The position numbers and the translations under genes are program-made. From contig JBOEGY010000009.1 of assembly GCA_050633665.1 (NCBI GenBank), positions 372,001 through 436,000 of the forward strand: 64,000 nt of DNA. The letters run 5' to 3'. This DNA comes from JAUIAI01 sp050633665. GTDB taxonomy: Bacteria > Pseudomonadota > Gammaproteobacteria > Burkholderiales > Burkholderiaceae_E. The notes under the pieces are model-generated. The model did no database searches. It was not told where the DNA came from and saw only the letters and a program-made list of their open reading frames with translations. Below are positions 17,353 to 26,128 of this stretch, one piece after another. The number at the start of each line of letters is the position of its first letter. Within the stretch, counting starts at the first letter, position 1.

Positions 17353-18096
17353 ATGAAAACTCTCAGTCCTGCTGATGCCCGCCTGCTCACCCGGTTTCTG
17401 GCGAGCCCGGATCGACCCGACGACACACTTCAGTACTGGGCGCTGCATGGATTCCTGTTTTCCGTGGTCTGTTCCCCGGTCAGCGTTCGCCCGGCCGAAT
17501 GGTTACCCATGGTCTTTGGTGGCGAGACCGCGCACTTTGACAGTGAGCGGCAGGAACAGAAGATCCATGACCTGATCGCGCGCTTGTATTCGATAATCAA
17601 TGCGGCGTTTGTTGATGAGGTCGACGAATTGCCGGACGGCTGTGAATTCCTGCCGGCGCCGCTCGCCAACTTTGACGATGATGCGCCCGTGGCGTTGTGG
17701 TCTCAGGGCTTTGACCGCGGTCATCAATGGCTGGGGCCGCATTGGGAGGCCGCAATTGCACCGGGGAGTCTCGATGATGCTGCCGGCGCGGCAGCGACTC
17801 TGACGTTTTTTGCCTCCCGTGAGGAAACCGACGCGATGCTCGCGGAGGGTGATAAGGAGGTGGATACTGACGAACTGACTGAGATCTGTCGTTCGGTTCA
17901 GCAGCTCTTTGAGCATGCGCTGGGCAATTATGCCGATGTTAAGCGCACTCAGGACGCGAGGATCGAGGCAGATCACCCTGCCGGTAAGCGGCGTCCCCAC
18001 GGGGCGCTCGACTTGATCGAACCGGCTGCCGATGACCCTTGTCCCTGCGGAAGCGGGCAGAAATATCAGCGTTGTTGCGGTGCCAAACTTCACTGA
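17353..18096 (+). CDS. YecA/UPF0149-family protein with C-terminal SEC-C zinc motif
   Basis: The 247-residue protein has the UPF0149 helical domain (LHGFLFSVVCSP near residue 33, then WLPMVFGG) over roughly residues 10-190. It ends in the SEC-C zinc finger CPCGSGQKYQRCC, the same type as at the C-terminus of SecA. Proteins of this family have been linked to the ribosome and translocation. The gene is divergent from soxB; the downstream regulator begins inside its 3' end, so the two may be co-transcribed. Confidence 0.85.
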   Translation: MKTLSPADARLLTRFLASPDRPDDTLQYWALHGFLFSVVCSPVSVRPAEWLPMVFGGETAHFDSERQEQKIHDLIARLYSIINAAFVDEVDELPDGCEFLPAPLANFDDDAPVALWSQGFDRGHQWLGPHWEAAIAPGSLDDAAGAAATLTFFASREETDAMLAEGDKEVDTDELTEICRSVQQLFEHALGNYADVKRTQDARIEADHPAGKRRPHGALDLIEPAADDPCPCGSGQKYQRCCGAKLH

Positions 18097-19114
18097 ATCG
18101 CCTCACTCCGGTGTGCAGCGGTTTGGCTTCATTCTGTTGCCGGGGTTTTCGCTGATGTCGGTTGCCAGTGCGATTGAGCCGTTGCGGGCAGCCAATACCC
18201 TGGCCGGGTCACTGCTCTATCAGTGGCAAGTCTATGTGTTGGACGGCGACCGTGCTATCGCCTCATGTGGTGCGCAAATGCCGGGTATTGCTCTGACTGA
18301 AATGCATGACTCGGATCTGCCACTGGACACGGTCTTTATCTGCACCGGCGGCACTCCGGTCGACTGGGACTATCCGGAGCTGGTCAATCACCTCCCGCGT
18401 CTGGACCAGGACGGCGTCCGACTTGGCGGTATTTCCGGTGGTGCTTATTTGCTCGCTCAATGCCGCCTGCTCGCCGGGCGACGGTTTACTTTGCACTGGG
18501 AATACGCGCCCGCCCTGCAAGAAGCCTTTCCGACGCTTAGCCCAGAGCCAGCGCGTTTCGTGCTGGACCGGGATCGAATCACCTGCGGCGGCGGCGTGGC
18601 AGCGATGGATATGATGCACGGGCTGATGGCGCAGCGTCACGGCGCCGCGTTTGCGCGTCAGGTAGCTGACTGGTTCCTGCATAGACGAGTCGACGAGCCG
18701 CAAGCACCGCAACGGGGTTCGACAGCGCAGCGGTTCCAGGTACAACACCCCCTCGTGATTTTGGCTCTCGAGACAATGGAGCGGTGCCTGAGCGAACCCG
18801 TCTCCCGCCCGGCAATGGCTACTCAGTTAGGTGTTTCAACCCGTCAGCTTGACCGATTGTTTCGTTGCCATTTGGGGGCGACTTATCACCAGCAATACCT
18901 GTTGATGCGCCTCGAGCATGCTCGCTTGTTATTGCAGCAAAGCGCTTTGCCGGTCATGCAGGTGGCTGTCGCCTGCGGATTCAACAGCGCGACTCATTTT
19001 TCCAGGCGTTATCGTGACTTGTTTGGGCAAACGCCGAGAAATGGACGGATGGCGGGCCCGCAAGGGGTTCAAATCAATTCGGGAGCGTTAGCAAAAGAGA
19101 TTGTCCGCGAATGA
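18080..19114 (+). CDS. GlxA-family AraC transcriptional regulator (GbdR/SouR-like)
   Basis: The N-terminal half is a DJ-1/PfpI-like domain (FGFILLPGFSLMSVASAIEP to GGISGGAYLLA), and the C-terminus has an AraC double helix-turn-helix (ATQLGVSTRQLDRLFRCHLG, then VACGFNSATHFSRRYRDLFG). This is the layout of GbdR and SouR, which activate glycine betaine, dimethylglycine and sarcosine catabolic genes in Pseudomonas. Lying one gene from soxBDA-G, it is the best candidate regulator of the operon. The start is uncertain: GTG at 18080, GTG at 18113 or ATG at 18032. The earliest reads through the SEC-C codons of the previous gene and is unlikely. Confidence 0.85.
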   Translation: MPNFTESPHSGVQRFGFILLPGFSLMSVASAIEPLRAANTLAGSLLYQWQVYVLDGDRAIASCGAQMPGIALTEMHDSDLPLDTVFICTGGTPVDWDYPELVNHLPRLDQDGVRLGGISGGAYLLAQCRLLAGRRFTLHWEYAPALQEAFPTLSPEPARFVLDRDRITCGGGVAAMDMMHGLMAQRHGAAFARQVADWFLHRRVDEPQAPQRGSTAQRFQVQHPLVILALETMERCLSEPVSRPAMATQLGVSTRQLDRLFRCHLGATYHQQYLLMRLEHARLLLQQSALPVMQVAVACGFNSATHFSRRYRDLFGQTPRNGRMAGPQGVQINSGALAKEIVRE

Positions 19115-19161
19115 GCATTCGGCAAGCACGGACGGGCTGCGGTGGGTCGGGCCAGGCAGTC

Positions 19162-19860
19162 TCAGGGCGTGGCGTTTGCTTGGTCATCCGGTTCGGCGGA
19201 TTTCAACTCGGCCAATGCCTGATTGATGACTGTACGGGCCGAACTTAAGGCCAGGCCAGCCATGATTGCCGCAACCAGCAGGTCTGGCCAGTTGGTCCCG
19301 GTGCCGAACACGCCGATTGCGGCCAGGACAACAGCAATGTTGCTTAGCGAGTCGTTACGGGTGCAAAGCCATACGGCGCGCATGTTGGCGTCGCCCTGCC
19401 GGAATCTGAATAACACGGCAGTGACCAGCAAATTGGCAGCCAGGGCGATCAGGCCGATAACGCCCATTGTTGTTGCCTCCGGCACGGTGCCCAGGCGCCA
19501 GTTGATGGCGACTCTGAACAAAATAAACAGACCAAAGCCAGCCATGAAGCAGCCTTTAAGCAAAGCGGTGCGGGCTCGCCACTTGATGCTAGCTCCGAGC
19601 ACGAGCAGCGACACCAGATAGTTGGCGGAGTCACCAAAAAAATCTATTGCGTCGGCCAGCAAAGACAGCGCATCGGCTTGCAGCGCGCCAATAATTTCGA
19701 CAACAAACATTGCCGCATTCACCACGAACGCAAACCAAAGGGCCCGGCGATACGGTTTCAATGTCTCTGAGGTCAGGACCGGCGGGGCACAACAGCTCTG
19801 GGTGACATTGCTGTCACCCTGTGTTTTCGGTGGCTGTTCCACAGATTCGGGCAGGTTCAT
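19162..19860 (-). CDS. Cation diffusion facilitator-like transporter
   Basis: The 232-residue protein has six predicted membrane helices and no large C-terminal cytoplasmic domain. Helix II carries LLADAIDFFGDSANY in place of the usual H-S-x-x-D, and helix V has CTRNDSLSNIAVV. These are the metal-binding aspartate pairs of a short CDF subfamily commonly annotated as cation transporter. A CC pair near residue 23 in the N-terminal tail could bind metal. It is predicted to export a divalent cation across the inner membrane; the metal is unknown. It is divergent from metC with only 57 bases between. Confidence 0.82.
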   Translation of the reverse strand: MNLPESVEQPPKTQGDSNVTQSCCAPPVLTSETLKPYRRALWFAFVVNAAMFVVEIIGALQADALSLLADAIDFFGDSANYLVSLLVLGASIKWRARTALLKGCFMAGFGLFILFRVAINWRLGTVPEATTMGVIGLIALAANLLVTAVLFRFRQGDANMRAVWLCTRNDSLSNIAVVLAAIGVFGTGTNWPDLLVAAIMAGLALSSARTVINQALAELKSAEPDDQANATP

Positions 19861-19897
19861 GGTGTCAACTCTAGCTGCTAAGATCGTACCGCTTTAG

Positions 19898-19913
19898 GGC
19901 CAGTTTTCTGGCC
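19898..19913. repeat. Perfect inverted repeat overlapping the metC leader
   Basis: GGCCAG at 19898-19903 and CTGGCC at 19908-19913 flank a TTTT loop, a perfect 6-base stem. It ends four bases before the first metC ATG (19918), exactly where a ribosome binding site would be expected. It could be an operator or an RNA hairpin limiting initiation. Alternatively it argues that translation begins at the ATG at 19936. Confidence 0.45.
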
Positions 19914-19917
19914 ATTC

Positions 19918-21174
19918 ATGTCTTTGTGTGACGTTATGACCGAAAAAGAGCTTAAACCAGCGACAACACCATCAACAGAAGAGGAGCCCGGTCTTCGTAC
20001 GGCTATTGTCGAGACCGCGCGCGCAATCGACACGGATATCCAGACGGCAAATCTGCCGGTTTATCGTGCGTCAACCGTGTTATTTGACAGTCTGGAGCAA
20101 GCGCGTGATCGCGGCAAACAGGTTGGCACCGGTGTGTTGCATCAAAGCACTTACAGCACGGTGGGCACACCGACTACTTTCGCCCTGATGGATGCCTTGT
20201 CCGAAATTGAAGGCCGGGGCGCCGATTGCCGTGCCGCCTTGATGCCGTCGGGCCTGGCTGCGATTACGACTGCGCTGCTTGCTTTTTTGAAACCCGGTGA
20301 CTCCTTACTGATGAGTGATTCGGTCTACGGGCCGGCTCGCGTATTTGCGCAAAACATGTTGACCGATCTTGGCGTGCAGACAATTTTTTACGACCCCCAC
20401 GCGAGCGCGGACGAAGTCGCTGCGCTGATTACGCCGACAACACGGGTGTTGTATCTGGAGAGCCCGGGGAGTTATACCTTTGAGTTACAGGATATGCCGG
20501 CCTTGTGTGCCATGGCGCGTGCCCGTGGTTTGATCAGCATGGTGGACAATGCCTGGGCGTCGCCTGTTTTTGCACGGCCTTTTGATTGGGGCGTCGATCT
20601 GTCAATTCTTCCGCTGACCAAGTACTGGAGTGGCCATTCTGATGTCTTGATGGGCGCGGTAGTGGTTCGCGAAGAACACTGGCAGACCCTGTTTCGCGCG
20701 GTACGTCAGTTGGGCATGTGCGTGGGTGGGGACGACGCTTTTTTGATTCTTCGTGGTTTACGCACCGCGCAGGTCCGGATGCAGCAACATCAGTCGAGCG
20801 CACTGGCAGTGGCCCGCTGGTTGCAGTCATTGCCCGAGGTGAAAACGGTGTTGCATCCGGCGCTGCCAGGGCATCCACACCACGAGCGGTTCAAGCGTGA
20901 CTTTAGCGGTTCGAGCGGTTTGTTTTCTTTTGAACTGAGTGCCACCGTAGGCGAACCTGCGATCAAGGCGCTGGTTGAGAAGCGCAAACACTTTGGTATG
21001 GGGTATTCATGGGGCGGCTTTGAGAGTCTGATCATGCCGGCCAGCCTTGGCGGTATTCGGTCGGTGAGTCCGTGGCGCGGCGGACAACTGGTCCGCTTAC
21101 ATATCGGGCTCGAGGATCCCGGCGAACTGATTGCCGATCTCAATGATGGGTTTGAGTCGATGCGGCAGGCGTAA
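19918..21174 (+). CDS. metC: Cystathionine beta-lyase, PLP-dependent
   Basis: The 418-residue protein belongs to the Cys/Met metabolism PLP family. It has YSTVGTPTTFALMDALSE, a MPSGLAAIT block, SDSVYGPARVFAQ, LYLESPGSYTFELQD, VDNAWASPVF, and the PLP lysine in LPLTKYWSGHSDVLMG. The SPGSYTFE and TKYWSGHSD sequences are those of MetC rather than of gamma-synthases, so cleavage of cystathionine to homocysteine, pyruvate and ammonia is expected; other cysteine-S-conjugate lyase activity is possible. Two in-frame ATGs (19918, 19936) exist and neither has a good Shine-Dalgarno. It is followed after 19 bases by the PanE-like gene. Confidence 0.88.
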   Translation: MSLCDVMTEKELKPATTPSTEEEPGLRTAIVETARAIDTDIQTANLPVYRASTVLFDSLEQARDRGKQVGTGVLHQSTYSTVGTPTTFALMDALSEIEGRGADCRAALMPSGLAAITTALLAFLKPGDSLLMSDSVYGPARVFAQNMLTDLGVQTIFYDPHASADEVAALITPTTRVLYLESPGSYTFELQDMPALCAMARARGLISMVDNAWASPVFARPFDWGVDLSILPLTKYWSGHSDVLMGAVVVREEHWQTLFRAVRQLGMCVGGDDAFLILRGLRTAQVRMQQHQSSALAVARWLQSLPEVKTVLHPALPGHPHHERFKRDFSGSSGLFSFELSATVGEPAIKALVEKRKHFGMGYSWGGFESLIMPASLGGIRSVSPWRGGQLVRLHIGLEDPGELIADLNDGFESMRQA

Positions 21175-21193
21175 CCATGCAGGAGAGCAGATC

Positions 21194-22210
21194 ATGAAAG
21201 TAGGTGTTGTAGGGGCTGGCGCCATTGGCGGACTGATTGCCGGTCGTATTGCCAGTCATGTGGCCGGACTGGTTCCGGAGTCACAAGTCTCTATTCTCGC
21301 GCGGGGGGCGTCCCTGGAACATTTGCAGAGAAAAGGGCTTGCCGTTTACGAGGCCGACCCGCAGGCATCCGATGGGTTTGCGAGAACGTTTGACGGGCCG
21401 GTCAATGCGTCGGATTCAGCAGCGGTACTAGGCGTTCAGGATATTCTGATTATCTCTCTGAAGTACAACGCGATGGCTGCGGTCGTGCCAAAGATCGCGC
21501 CCATGATTGGGCCTGAAACCATTATCTTTTCCGCAATGAATGGCGTTCCCTGGTGGTTTGCACACGGACTGTCCGCCGCGCCGGCGGGTATGAAGTTAGA
21601 GGCCGTTGATCCTGACGGTGTATTCAGCAAGGTCTTGCCGGTCGAGCAGGTTATCGGCTGTGTCGTTCACCTGGCCGGGTCTGTTCGTGGCCCGGGTGTC
21701 ATTCAGCGAAACCTCGGTAACCGACTGGTCATTGGTGAGCCAAACGGCCAGATGACCGAACGACTACGCTCTGTCACCGAATTGCTCGAGCGCGCCCGCT
21801 TTGATGTTGAACCGACCGACAGCATCCACGCAGCCTTGTGGTTCAAATTGTGGGGCAACATGACCGTGAATCCGGTTTCCGCGATTACCGGTGCCTGGTC
21901 AGACGTGATTCTCGCCGACCCTCTGTTGCGCGGCTTTTTGTCAGATCTCATGCGCGAGGCAGCGCAGGTTGGAGACAAAATCGGCTTGCCAATTCACGAA
22001 GACCCGGAAAGCCGTCATCAGGTGACGGCGAAACTCGGCGCGTTCAAGACTTCGATGCTGCAGGATGTCGAGGCAGGCAAGCCGCTTGAGCTGGACGCGC
22101 TGGTCGCAGCAGTGCGCGAGATCGCTCAGCAGGTGGATGTTCGTACGCCGCACATCGACGCCTTGCTGGGCCTGACTCGCGTCTTCGCCAAGACCAGAAA
22201 CCTGCTCTGA
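21194..22210 (+). CDS. 2-dehydropantoate 2-reductase family NADP-dependent oxidoreductase
   Basis: The 338-residue protein starts with the Rossmann motif GVVGAGAIGG at residues 3-12 and has the ApbA/PanE C-terminal domain with KLWGNMTVNPVSAITG, carrying the catalytic lysine, and a late ALLGLTRVFA helix. It resembles PanE paralogues that reduce various 2-oxo acids, and its insertions make it longer than true E. coli PanE (303), so ketopantoate may not be the substrate. AGGAGA ahead of the ATG at 21194 fixes the start; the longer frame from 21131 overlaps metC and is rejected. Confidence 0.85.
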   Translation: MKVGVVGAGAIGGLIAGRIASHVAGLVPESQVSILARGASLEHLQRKGLAVYEADPQASDGFARTFDGPVNASDSAAVLGVQDILIISLKYNAMAAVVPKIAPMIGPETIIFSAMNGVPWWFAHGLSAAPAGMKLEAVDPDGVFSKVLPVEQVIGCVVHLAGSVRGPGVIQRNLGNRLVIGEPNGQMTERLRSVTELLERARFDVEPTDSIHAALWFKLWGNMTVNPVSAITGAWSDVILADPLLRGFLSDLMREAAQVGDKIGLPIHEDPESRHQVTAKLGAFKTSMLQDVEAGKPLELDALVAAVREIAQQVDVRTPHIDALLGLTRVFAKTRNLL

Positions 22211-22271
22211 AAGCAATACGACCAATAATGACTGTTCTCTGCAAATTAAAACAACAAGGAGTTTCTCTCTG

Positions 22272-23297
22272 ATGGATTCCATCACTCAGATTGGATTGGG
22301 CGCGGCTGTCGGTGTAGCTGTTATGGGGCGTTCCCAACCGGTTTGGAAAAGTGCTTTGTTCGGGGCCGTCGCGGGCACGCTGCCTGATCTGGATGCTTTC
22401 GTGAGCTATGGTGACGACATTACCGAAATGGTGCGCCACCGTGGTGAAACTCACTCCATTTTCTGGCAGACCCTGGCTGCGCCGGCCATTGCGCTGGTGT
22501 TTGCCTTGCTGAGTAAAAGCACGAATCACTATTTCCGATGGTGGATCATGGTGTGGCTGGTGTTGCTGACTCATGCCGGACTCGACGCAATGACTGTTTA
22601 CGGGACTCAGTTGTTCTTGCCTCGGGACCTGACCCCGGTCGCGGTCGGCAGCATCTTCGTCATTGACCCACTCTATACCTTGCCGCTTTTTTTGGGGTTG
22701 GCGATGGTCTTGTTTACCCGTGCCGGGCGGCATCGATGGAATTTTCTCGGCCTGCTGGTATCGACTGTGTACCTGGGCTGGACGCTCTATGCCCAGCAAC
22801 AGGTGACCGATCTGGTGATGCGTTCGGCTGCTGCGAAAGAATTGACGGCCAAGGACATACTGGTAACACCAACGCCATTCAATTCGGTGTTGTGGCGTAT
22901 TGTTCTGGTTCACCCCGACCGCTATGAGGAGGGTTTTTATTCGCTGGTTGATTCGCTGGTTGCGCCCGAGCGACCGCTGACATTCAATTCATTCTCGCGG
23001 GATCAAAGACTCGACGCGCAAACAGAAAATCTTGTTTCCGCCGAAAAACTGCGGCGCTTCACCAAGGGTTTCTATTCGGTTAGTGCAGTGGGTGACAGTG
23101 TCCGGATTACTGATCTACGGATGGGGCAGCATCCGTATTTCGCCTTTTCCTTTGAGTTTGCCCGGCTTGAGAATGGTCAGCTAAAAGCAGTGCTGCCTCG
23201 CAATACGGCCTCTCGCGCTTCGCTACCGGTGGGCGACTATGCCCGTTGGCTTTTTGACCGCGCTCGCAGCCACACCATGAGCGCTCCACCTTTTTGA
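22272..23297 (+). CDS. Membrane-bound metal-dependent hydrolase-like protein (YdjM/DUF457 type)
   Basis: The 341-residue protein has N-terminal MDSITQIGLGAAVG with GTLPDLDAF and RHRGETHS, the conserved Asp and His residues of the DUF457 family. LLTHAGLDAMTVYGTQLF and about five membrane helices follow in the first 190 residues. The C-terminal 140 residues are soluble. Family members are predicted inner-membrane hydrolases of unknown substrate. AAGGAG upstream supports the start. The arsC gene follows after 11 bases. Confidence 0.82.
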   Translation: MDSITQIGLGAAVGVAVMGRSQPVWKSALFGAVAGTLPDLDAFVSYGDDITEMVRHRGETHSIFWQTLAAPAIALVFALLSKSTNHYFRWWIMVWLVLLTHAGLDAMTVYGTQLFLPRDLTPVAVGSIFVIDPLYTLPLFLGLAMVLFTRAGRHRWNFLGLLVSTVYLGWTLYAQQQVTDLVMRSAAAKELTAKDILVTPTPFNSVLWRIVLVHPDRYEEGFYSLVDSLVAPERPLTFNSFSRDQRLDAQTENLVSAEKLRRFTKGFYSVSAVGDSVRITDLRMGQHPYFAFSFEFARLENGQLKAVLPRNTASRASLPVGDYARWLFDRARSHTMSAPPF

Positions 23298-23308
23298 GTT
23301 AAATACCG

Positions 23309-23662
23309 ATGACGATTACGATTTACCACAACCCCAAGTGCGGCACTTCGCGCAATACACTTGCCATGATTCGGGACAGCGGAGTGGAACCCGATGTGAT
23401 CGAATATCTTTCGAATCCACCGACTCGCGAGCGGCTTGTTGAGCTGCTTGGCCTGATGCAGATCAGCCCCCGGGAGTTGCTGCGTCAACGCGGTACGCCT
23501 TATGACGAAATGGGGCTTGACGATATGACGCTCAGCGACGATCAGTTGATTGATGCGATGATTGCCACACCGATTCTGATCAATCGTCCGATAGTCGTGA
23601 CGCCTAAAGGCGTGCGTTTATGCCGGCCGTCGGAAACCGTATTGCCGTTGCTGGAGGGCTGA
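23309..23662 (+). CDS. arsC: Glutaredoxin-dependent arsenate reductase
   Basis: The 117-residue protein shows YHNPKCGTSRNTL with the catalytic Cys11. ATPILINRPIVV and GVRLCRPSE follow, supplying the arginines that bind the arsenate oxyanion in the E. coli R773 ArsC family. The length is shorter than plasmid ArsC (141) but usual for chromosomal ArsC. There is no arsR, arsB or acr3 neighbour, so it may serve basal resistance. It sits between the DUF457 protein and the acyl-CoA synthetase, probably co-transcribed. Confidence 0.9.
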   Translation: MTITIYHNPKCGTSRNTLAMIRDSGVEPDVIEYLSNPPTRERLVELLGLMQISPRELLRQRGTPYDEMGLDDMTLSDDQLIDAMIATPILINRPIVVTPKGVRLCRPSETVLPLLEG

Positions 23663-23699
23663 GCCTCAGCCTGGCATGAACCGAGAAACGGAGAACACA

Positions 23700-25397
23700 G
23701 TGAATACCGAAGCCGGATCCAATATGCATGCCTTGTATAACGAGGATTTGCCGAAAAACCCCGCTAACTTCTCGGCTCTGACACCCGTTTCCCTGATGCA
23801 CTGGGCCGCTGATGTTTACCCGTCACACCCGGCTGTGTTGCACGGCAATTTATCCTATTCGTGGGCCGAGGTCGCCGAAAGAGCGCAATGCCTCGCCGCC
23901 GCCCTGCTGGACAAAGGCGTGGGCCGGGCCGACACGGTTTCGGCAATTTTGCCCAATACACCCGCGATGATTGATTTGCATTACGCATTACCCATGATCG
24001 GCGCGGTACTCAACAGTATCAACACCCGTCTGGATGCAAGCACGATTGCTTTTATTCTTTCACACAGTGAGTCGCGTCTATTCTTTGTTGACAGCGAGTT
24101 CGCCGGGCTGGTCGGCGAGGCGCTTGATCTGTTGCGGGCGCAAGGCAAGACGCCCCCGGAGATCATCGATGTTATTGATCCGGTTTATCAGCCGGCTCAG
24201 GTTCCGGGCCGCCTTGGCGAATCAGACCTGGATGCCTTGTTGCTCGCCGGGCTGTCGCTTCGGGAGGATCCCTCCTTGGCGGCATCATGCACCGGGCCGG
24301 CAGATGAATGGGATGCGATTGGCCTGAATTACACCTCGGGAACCACCGGCAATCCCAAAGGAGTCGTTGTCCATCACCGTGGCGCTTATCTGAACGCGAT
24401 TGGCAATATTGTGGCCTGGAACCTGCCGCGTCATCCGGTGTATTTGTGGACGTTGCCGATGTTTCACTGCAATGGCTGGTGTTTTCCCTGGACGGTTCCT
24501 GCGGTAGCAGGCACGCATGTCTGCCTGCGAAAGGTAGAGGCACCGCTTATTTTTGAGCTGATCCGTCGCCATCGGGTCACTCACTATTGTGGTGCCCCGG
24601 TTGTCCATGCGGCCTTGGCGAACGCTCCGGCCGAGCTAAGCGAGGGCATCGACTGGACAGTCAAAGCGATGGTTGCCGGCGCTTCGCCGCCAGCATCACT
24701 GATAGCCGGTCTGGATAAGATCGGCTTTGACGTGACGCATGTCTATGGCCTGACCGAGGTTTATGGCCCTGCCGCCGTTTGCGCCAAGCATGAGCAATGG
24801 CAGGCGCTGTCGCTGTCTGAGCGGGCCGAGAAGAACGCGCGCCAGGGGGTCCGCTATCAGCTTCAGCAAAGCATGACGGTTCTGAATCCTGAAACCATGC
24901 AGCCAGTGCCGCGCGACGCAACCAGTATGGGAGAGGTGATGTTCAAGGGGAATATCACGATGAAAGGCTATCTGAAGAATCCAACCGCTACCAGCGAAGC
25001 CTTTGCCGGTGGCTGGTTTCATACCGGCGACCTCGGAGTCATGGATAGTGATGGGTATGTCCGCTTGAAAGACCGGGCCAAGGACATCATTATTTCGGGC
25101 GGCGAGAACATATCTTCAATTGAAGTCGAAGATGTTCTCTATAACCATCCGGCGGTATTGGCCTGCGCCGTGGTGGCTAAGGCAGACCCTAAATGGGGCG
25201 AGACACCCTTGGCGTTCGTTGAGCTGAAAACAGACGGCGTAGCGAGCGCCGAAGAGTTGATAGAGCATTGCCGCCAGGGCCTGGCGCATTTCAAGTGTCC
25301 GCGCGAAATTCGATTCACAGAATTGCCCAAAACCTCAACCGGCAAAATTCAGAAGAATGTCTTGCGTGAGCAGATCGGATCCGCCGGCGCAATCTAG
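23700..25397 (+). CDS. Acyl-CoA synthetase (AMP-forming), DmdB-like
   Basis: The protein has the full set of adenylate-forming motifs: YTSGTTGNPKGVVV (P-loop), LPMFHCNGWCFPWTV, HVYGLTEVYGPA (A5), GWFHTGDLGVMD with RAKDIIISGGENISSIEVED, and the terminal PLPKTSTGKIQKN-type lysine motif. It resembles medium-chain acyl-CoA ligases, including methylmercaptopropionyl-CoA ligase DmdB, but the substrate cannot be read from sequence. I prefer the GTG at 23700, which follows CGGAGA at a good distance; the ATG at 23676 would add 8 residues. Its stop tetranucleotide CTAG is shared with the convergent VOC gene. Confidence 0.88.
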   Translation: MNTEAGSNMHALYNEDLPKNPANFSALTPVSLMHWAADVYPSHPAVLHGNLSYSWAEVAERAQCLAAALLDKGVGRADTVSAILPNTPAMIDLHYALPMIGAVLNSINTRLDASTIAFILSHSESRLFFVDSEFAGLVGEALDLLRAQGKTPPEIIDVIDPVYQPAQVPGRLGESDLDALLLAGLSLREDPSLAASCTGPADEWDAIGLNYTSGTTGNPKGVVVHHRGAYLNAIGNIVAWNLPRHPVYLWTLPMFHCNGWCFPWTVPAVAGTHVCLRKVEAPLIFELIRRHRVTHYCGAPVVHAALANAPAELSEGIDWTVKAMVAGASPPASLIAGLDKIGFDVTHVYGLTEVYGPAAVCAKHEQWQALSLSERAEKNARQGVRYQLQQSMTVLNPETMQPVPRDATSMGEVMFKGNITMKGYLKNPTATSEAFAGGWFHTGDLGVMDSDGYVRLKDRAKDIIISGGENISSIEVEDVLYNHPAVLACAVVAKADPKWGETPLAFVELKTDGVASAEELIEHCRQGLAHFKCPREIRFTELPKTSTGKIQKNVLREQIGSAGAI

Positions 25398-26056
25398 TCG
25401 AGTATTGCCCAGCCCTGCGGCGTTTGAAATTCGGCAGCGAGCATTGCACTCGGGTGTTCGCTAATCCGGATGCGGCGATCATGCTGCAGCGGTGCCAGTC
25501 GCTGGCAATAGTCGGCCGGACCGCGCAGGTGTAAGGCAATCATCGTGGCGCCGTGGGACTTTAATCCCTGGCCGGGCGGTGTCTGGTCCTCCCAGTCAAT
25601 CAGCGTCGGTAGCAACAGATCGTCCGGATGCCCGATCATCGGCCGTTGGGTGATTTTCCAGTGCATATCACCCCGGCTCATGGCGCTGGTCTTACCATGG
25701 TCAAATCCGAGCAAAGCACTGGTGGCCGGAATATCGCTGGTGCGAAGCAGGTAGTGAACCAGCCTCGGTCGGATTGATATCCGGTCTTGCATAGCCGGTA
25801 AGTCCAGTCCGAAAGGACGGGGTTTGTCGGGCTGGGGCTGAGCCGGGTCAGGCGCGATGATCTCAAGATAAGATCCACCGCCGATTTGCAGCAAGCTGTT
25901 GTGGGTCCCCCAGCCCAGGTGCTGGCCCCCCTGATCCGGCAGGACGCCGAAGCGCTCCCGAATGTATTTGTTGCCTGCGCGAAGGCTGTCGGCGGCCAGG
26001 ACCAGATGGTCTAAAGCGATCTCGGAGGCGGGGTTTTGAGAATCGAGGTGAGTCAT
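25394..26056 (-). CDS. VOC/glyoxalase-like domain protein
   Basis: The 220-residue protein starts ALDHLVLAADSL followed by FGVLPDQGGQHLGWGTHNSLLQIGGGSYLEII. This is the first half of the Glyoxalase_3 type VOC fold, with a His early and Glu in YLEII as probable metal ligands. The second half has MIALHLRGPAD. Proteins of this type are usually unassigned. The ATG at 26056 is preferred; the GTG at 26080 would extend it by 8 residues. The gene is divergent from argS and convergent with the acyl-CoA synthetase. Confidence 0.78.
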   Translation of the reverse strand: MTHLDSQNPASEIALDHLVLAADSLRAGNKYIRERFGVLPDQGGQHLGWGTHNSLLQIGGGSYLEIIAPDPAQPQPDKPRPFGLDLPAMQDRISIRPRLVHYLLRTSDIPATSALLGFDHGKTSAMSRGDMHWKITQRPMIGHPDDLLLPTLIDWEDQTPPGQGLKSHGATMIALHLRGPADYCQRLAPLQHDRRIRISEHPSAMLAAEFQTPQGWAILD

Positions 26057-26128
26057 TGACTTACGAGGGTGGTTCAACACACCACAGTTTGCGGAATTTT
26101 CTTTCAGGCTGCCAAGTACAATTCTTAA

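Noticed and set aside
16548..17375. 275-codon plus-strand frame across soxB
   Set aside because: It is antisense to soxB, whose beta-subunit motifs are unmistakable; the frame runs into the divergent gap and has no family similarity.
22044..22913. 289-codon minus-strand frame
   Set aside because: It overlaps the PanE-like and DUF457 genes in antisense. The proline, arginine and histidine bias is typical of a shadow frame.
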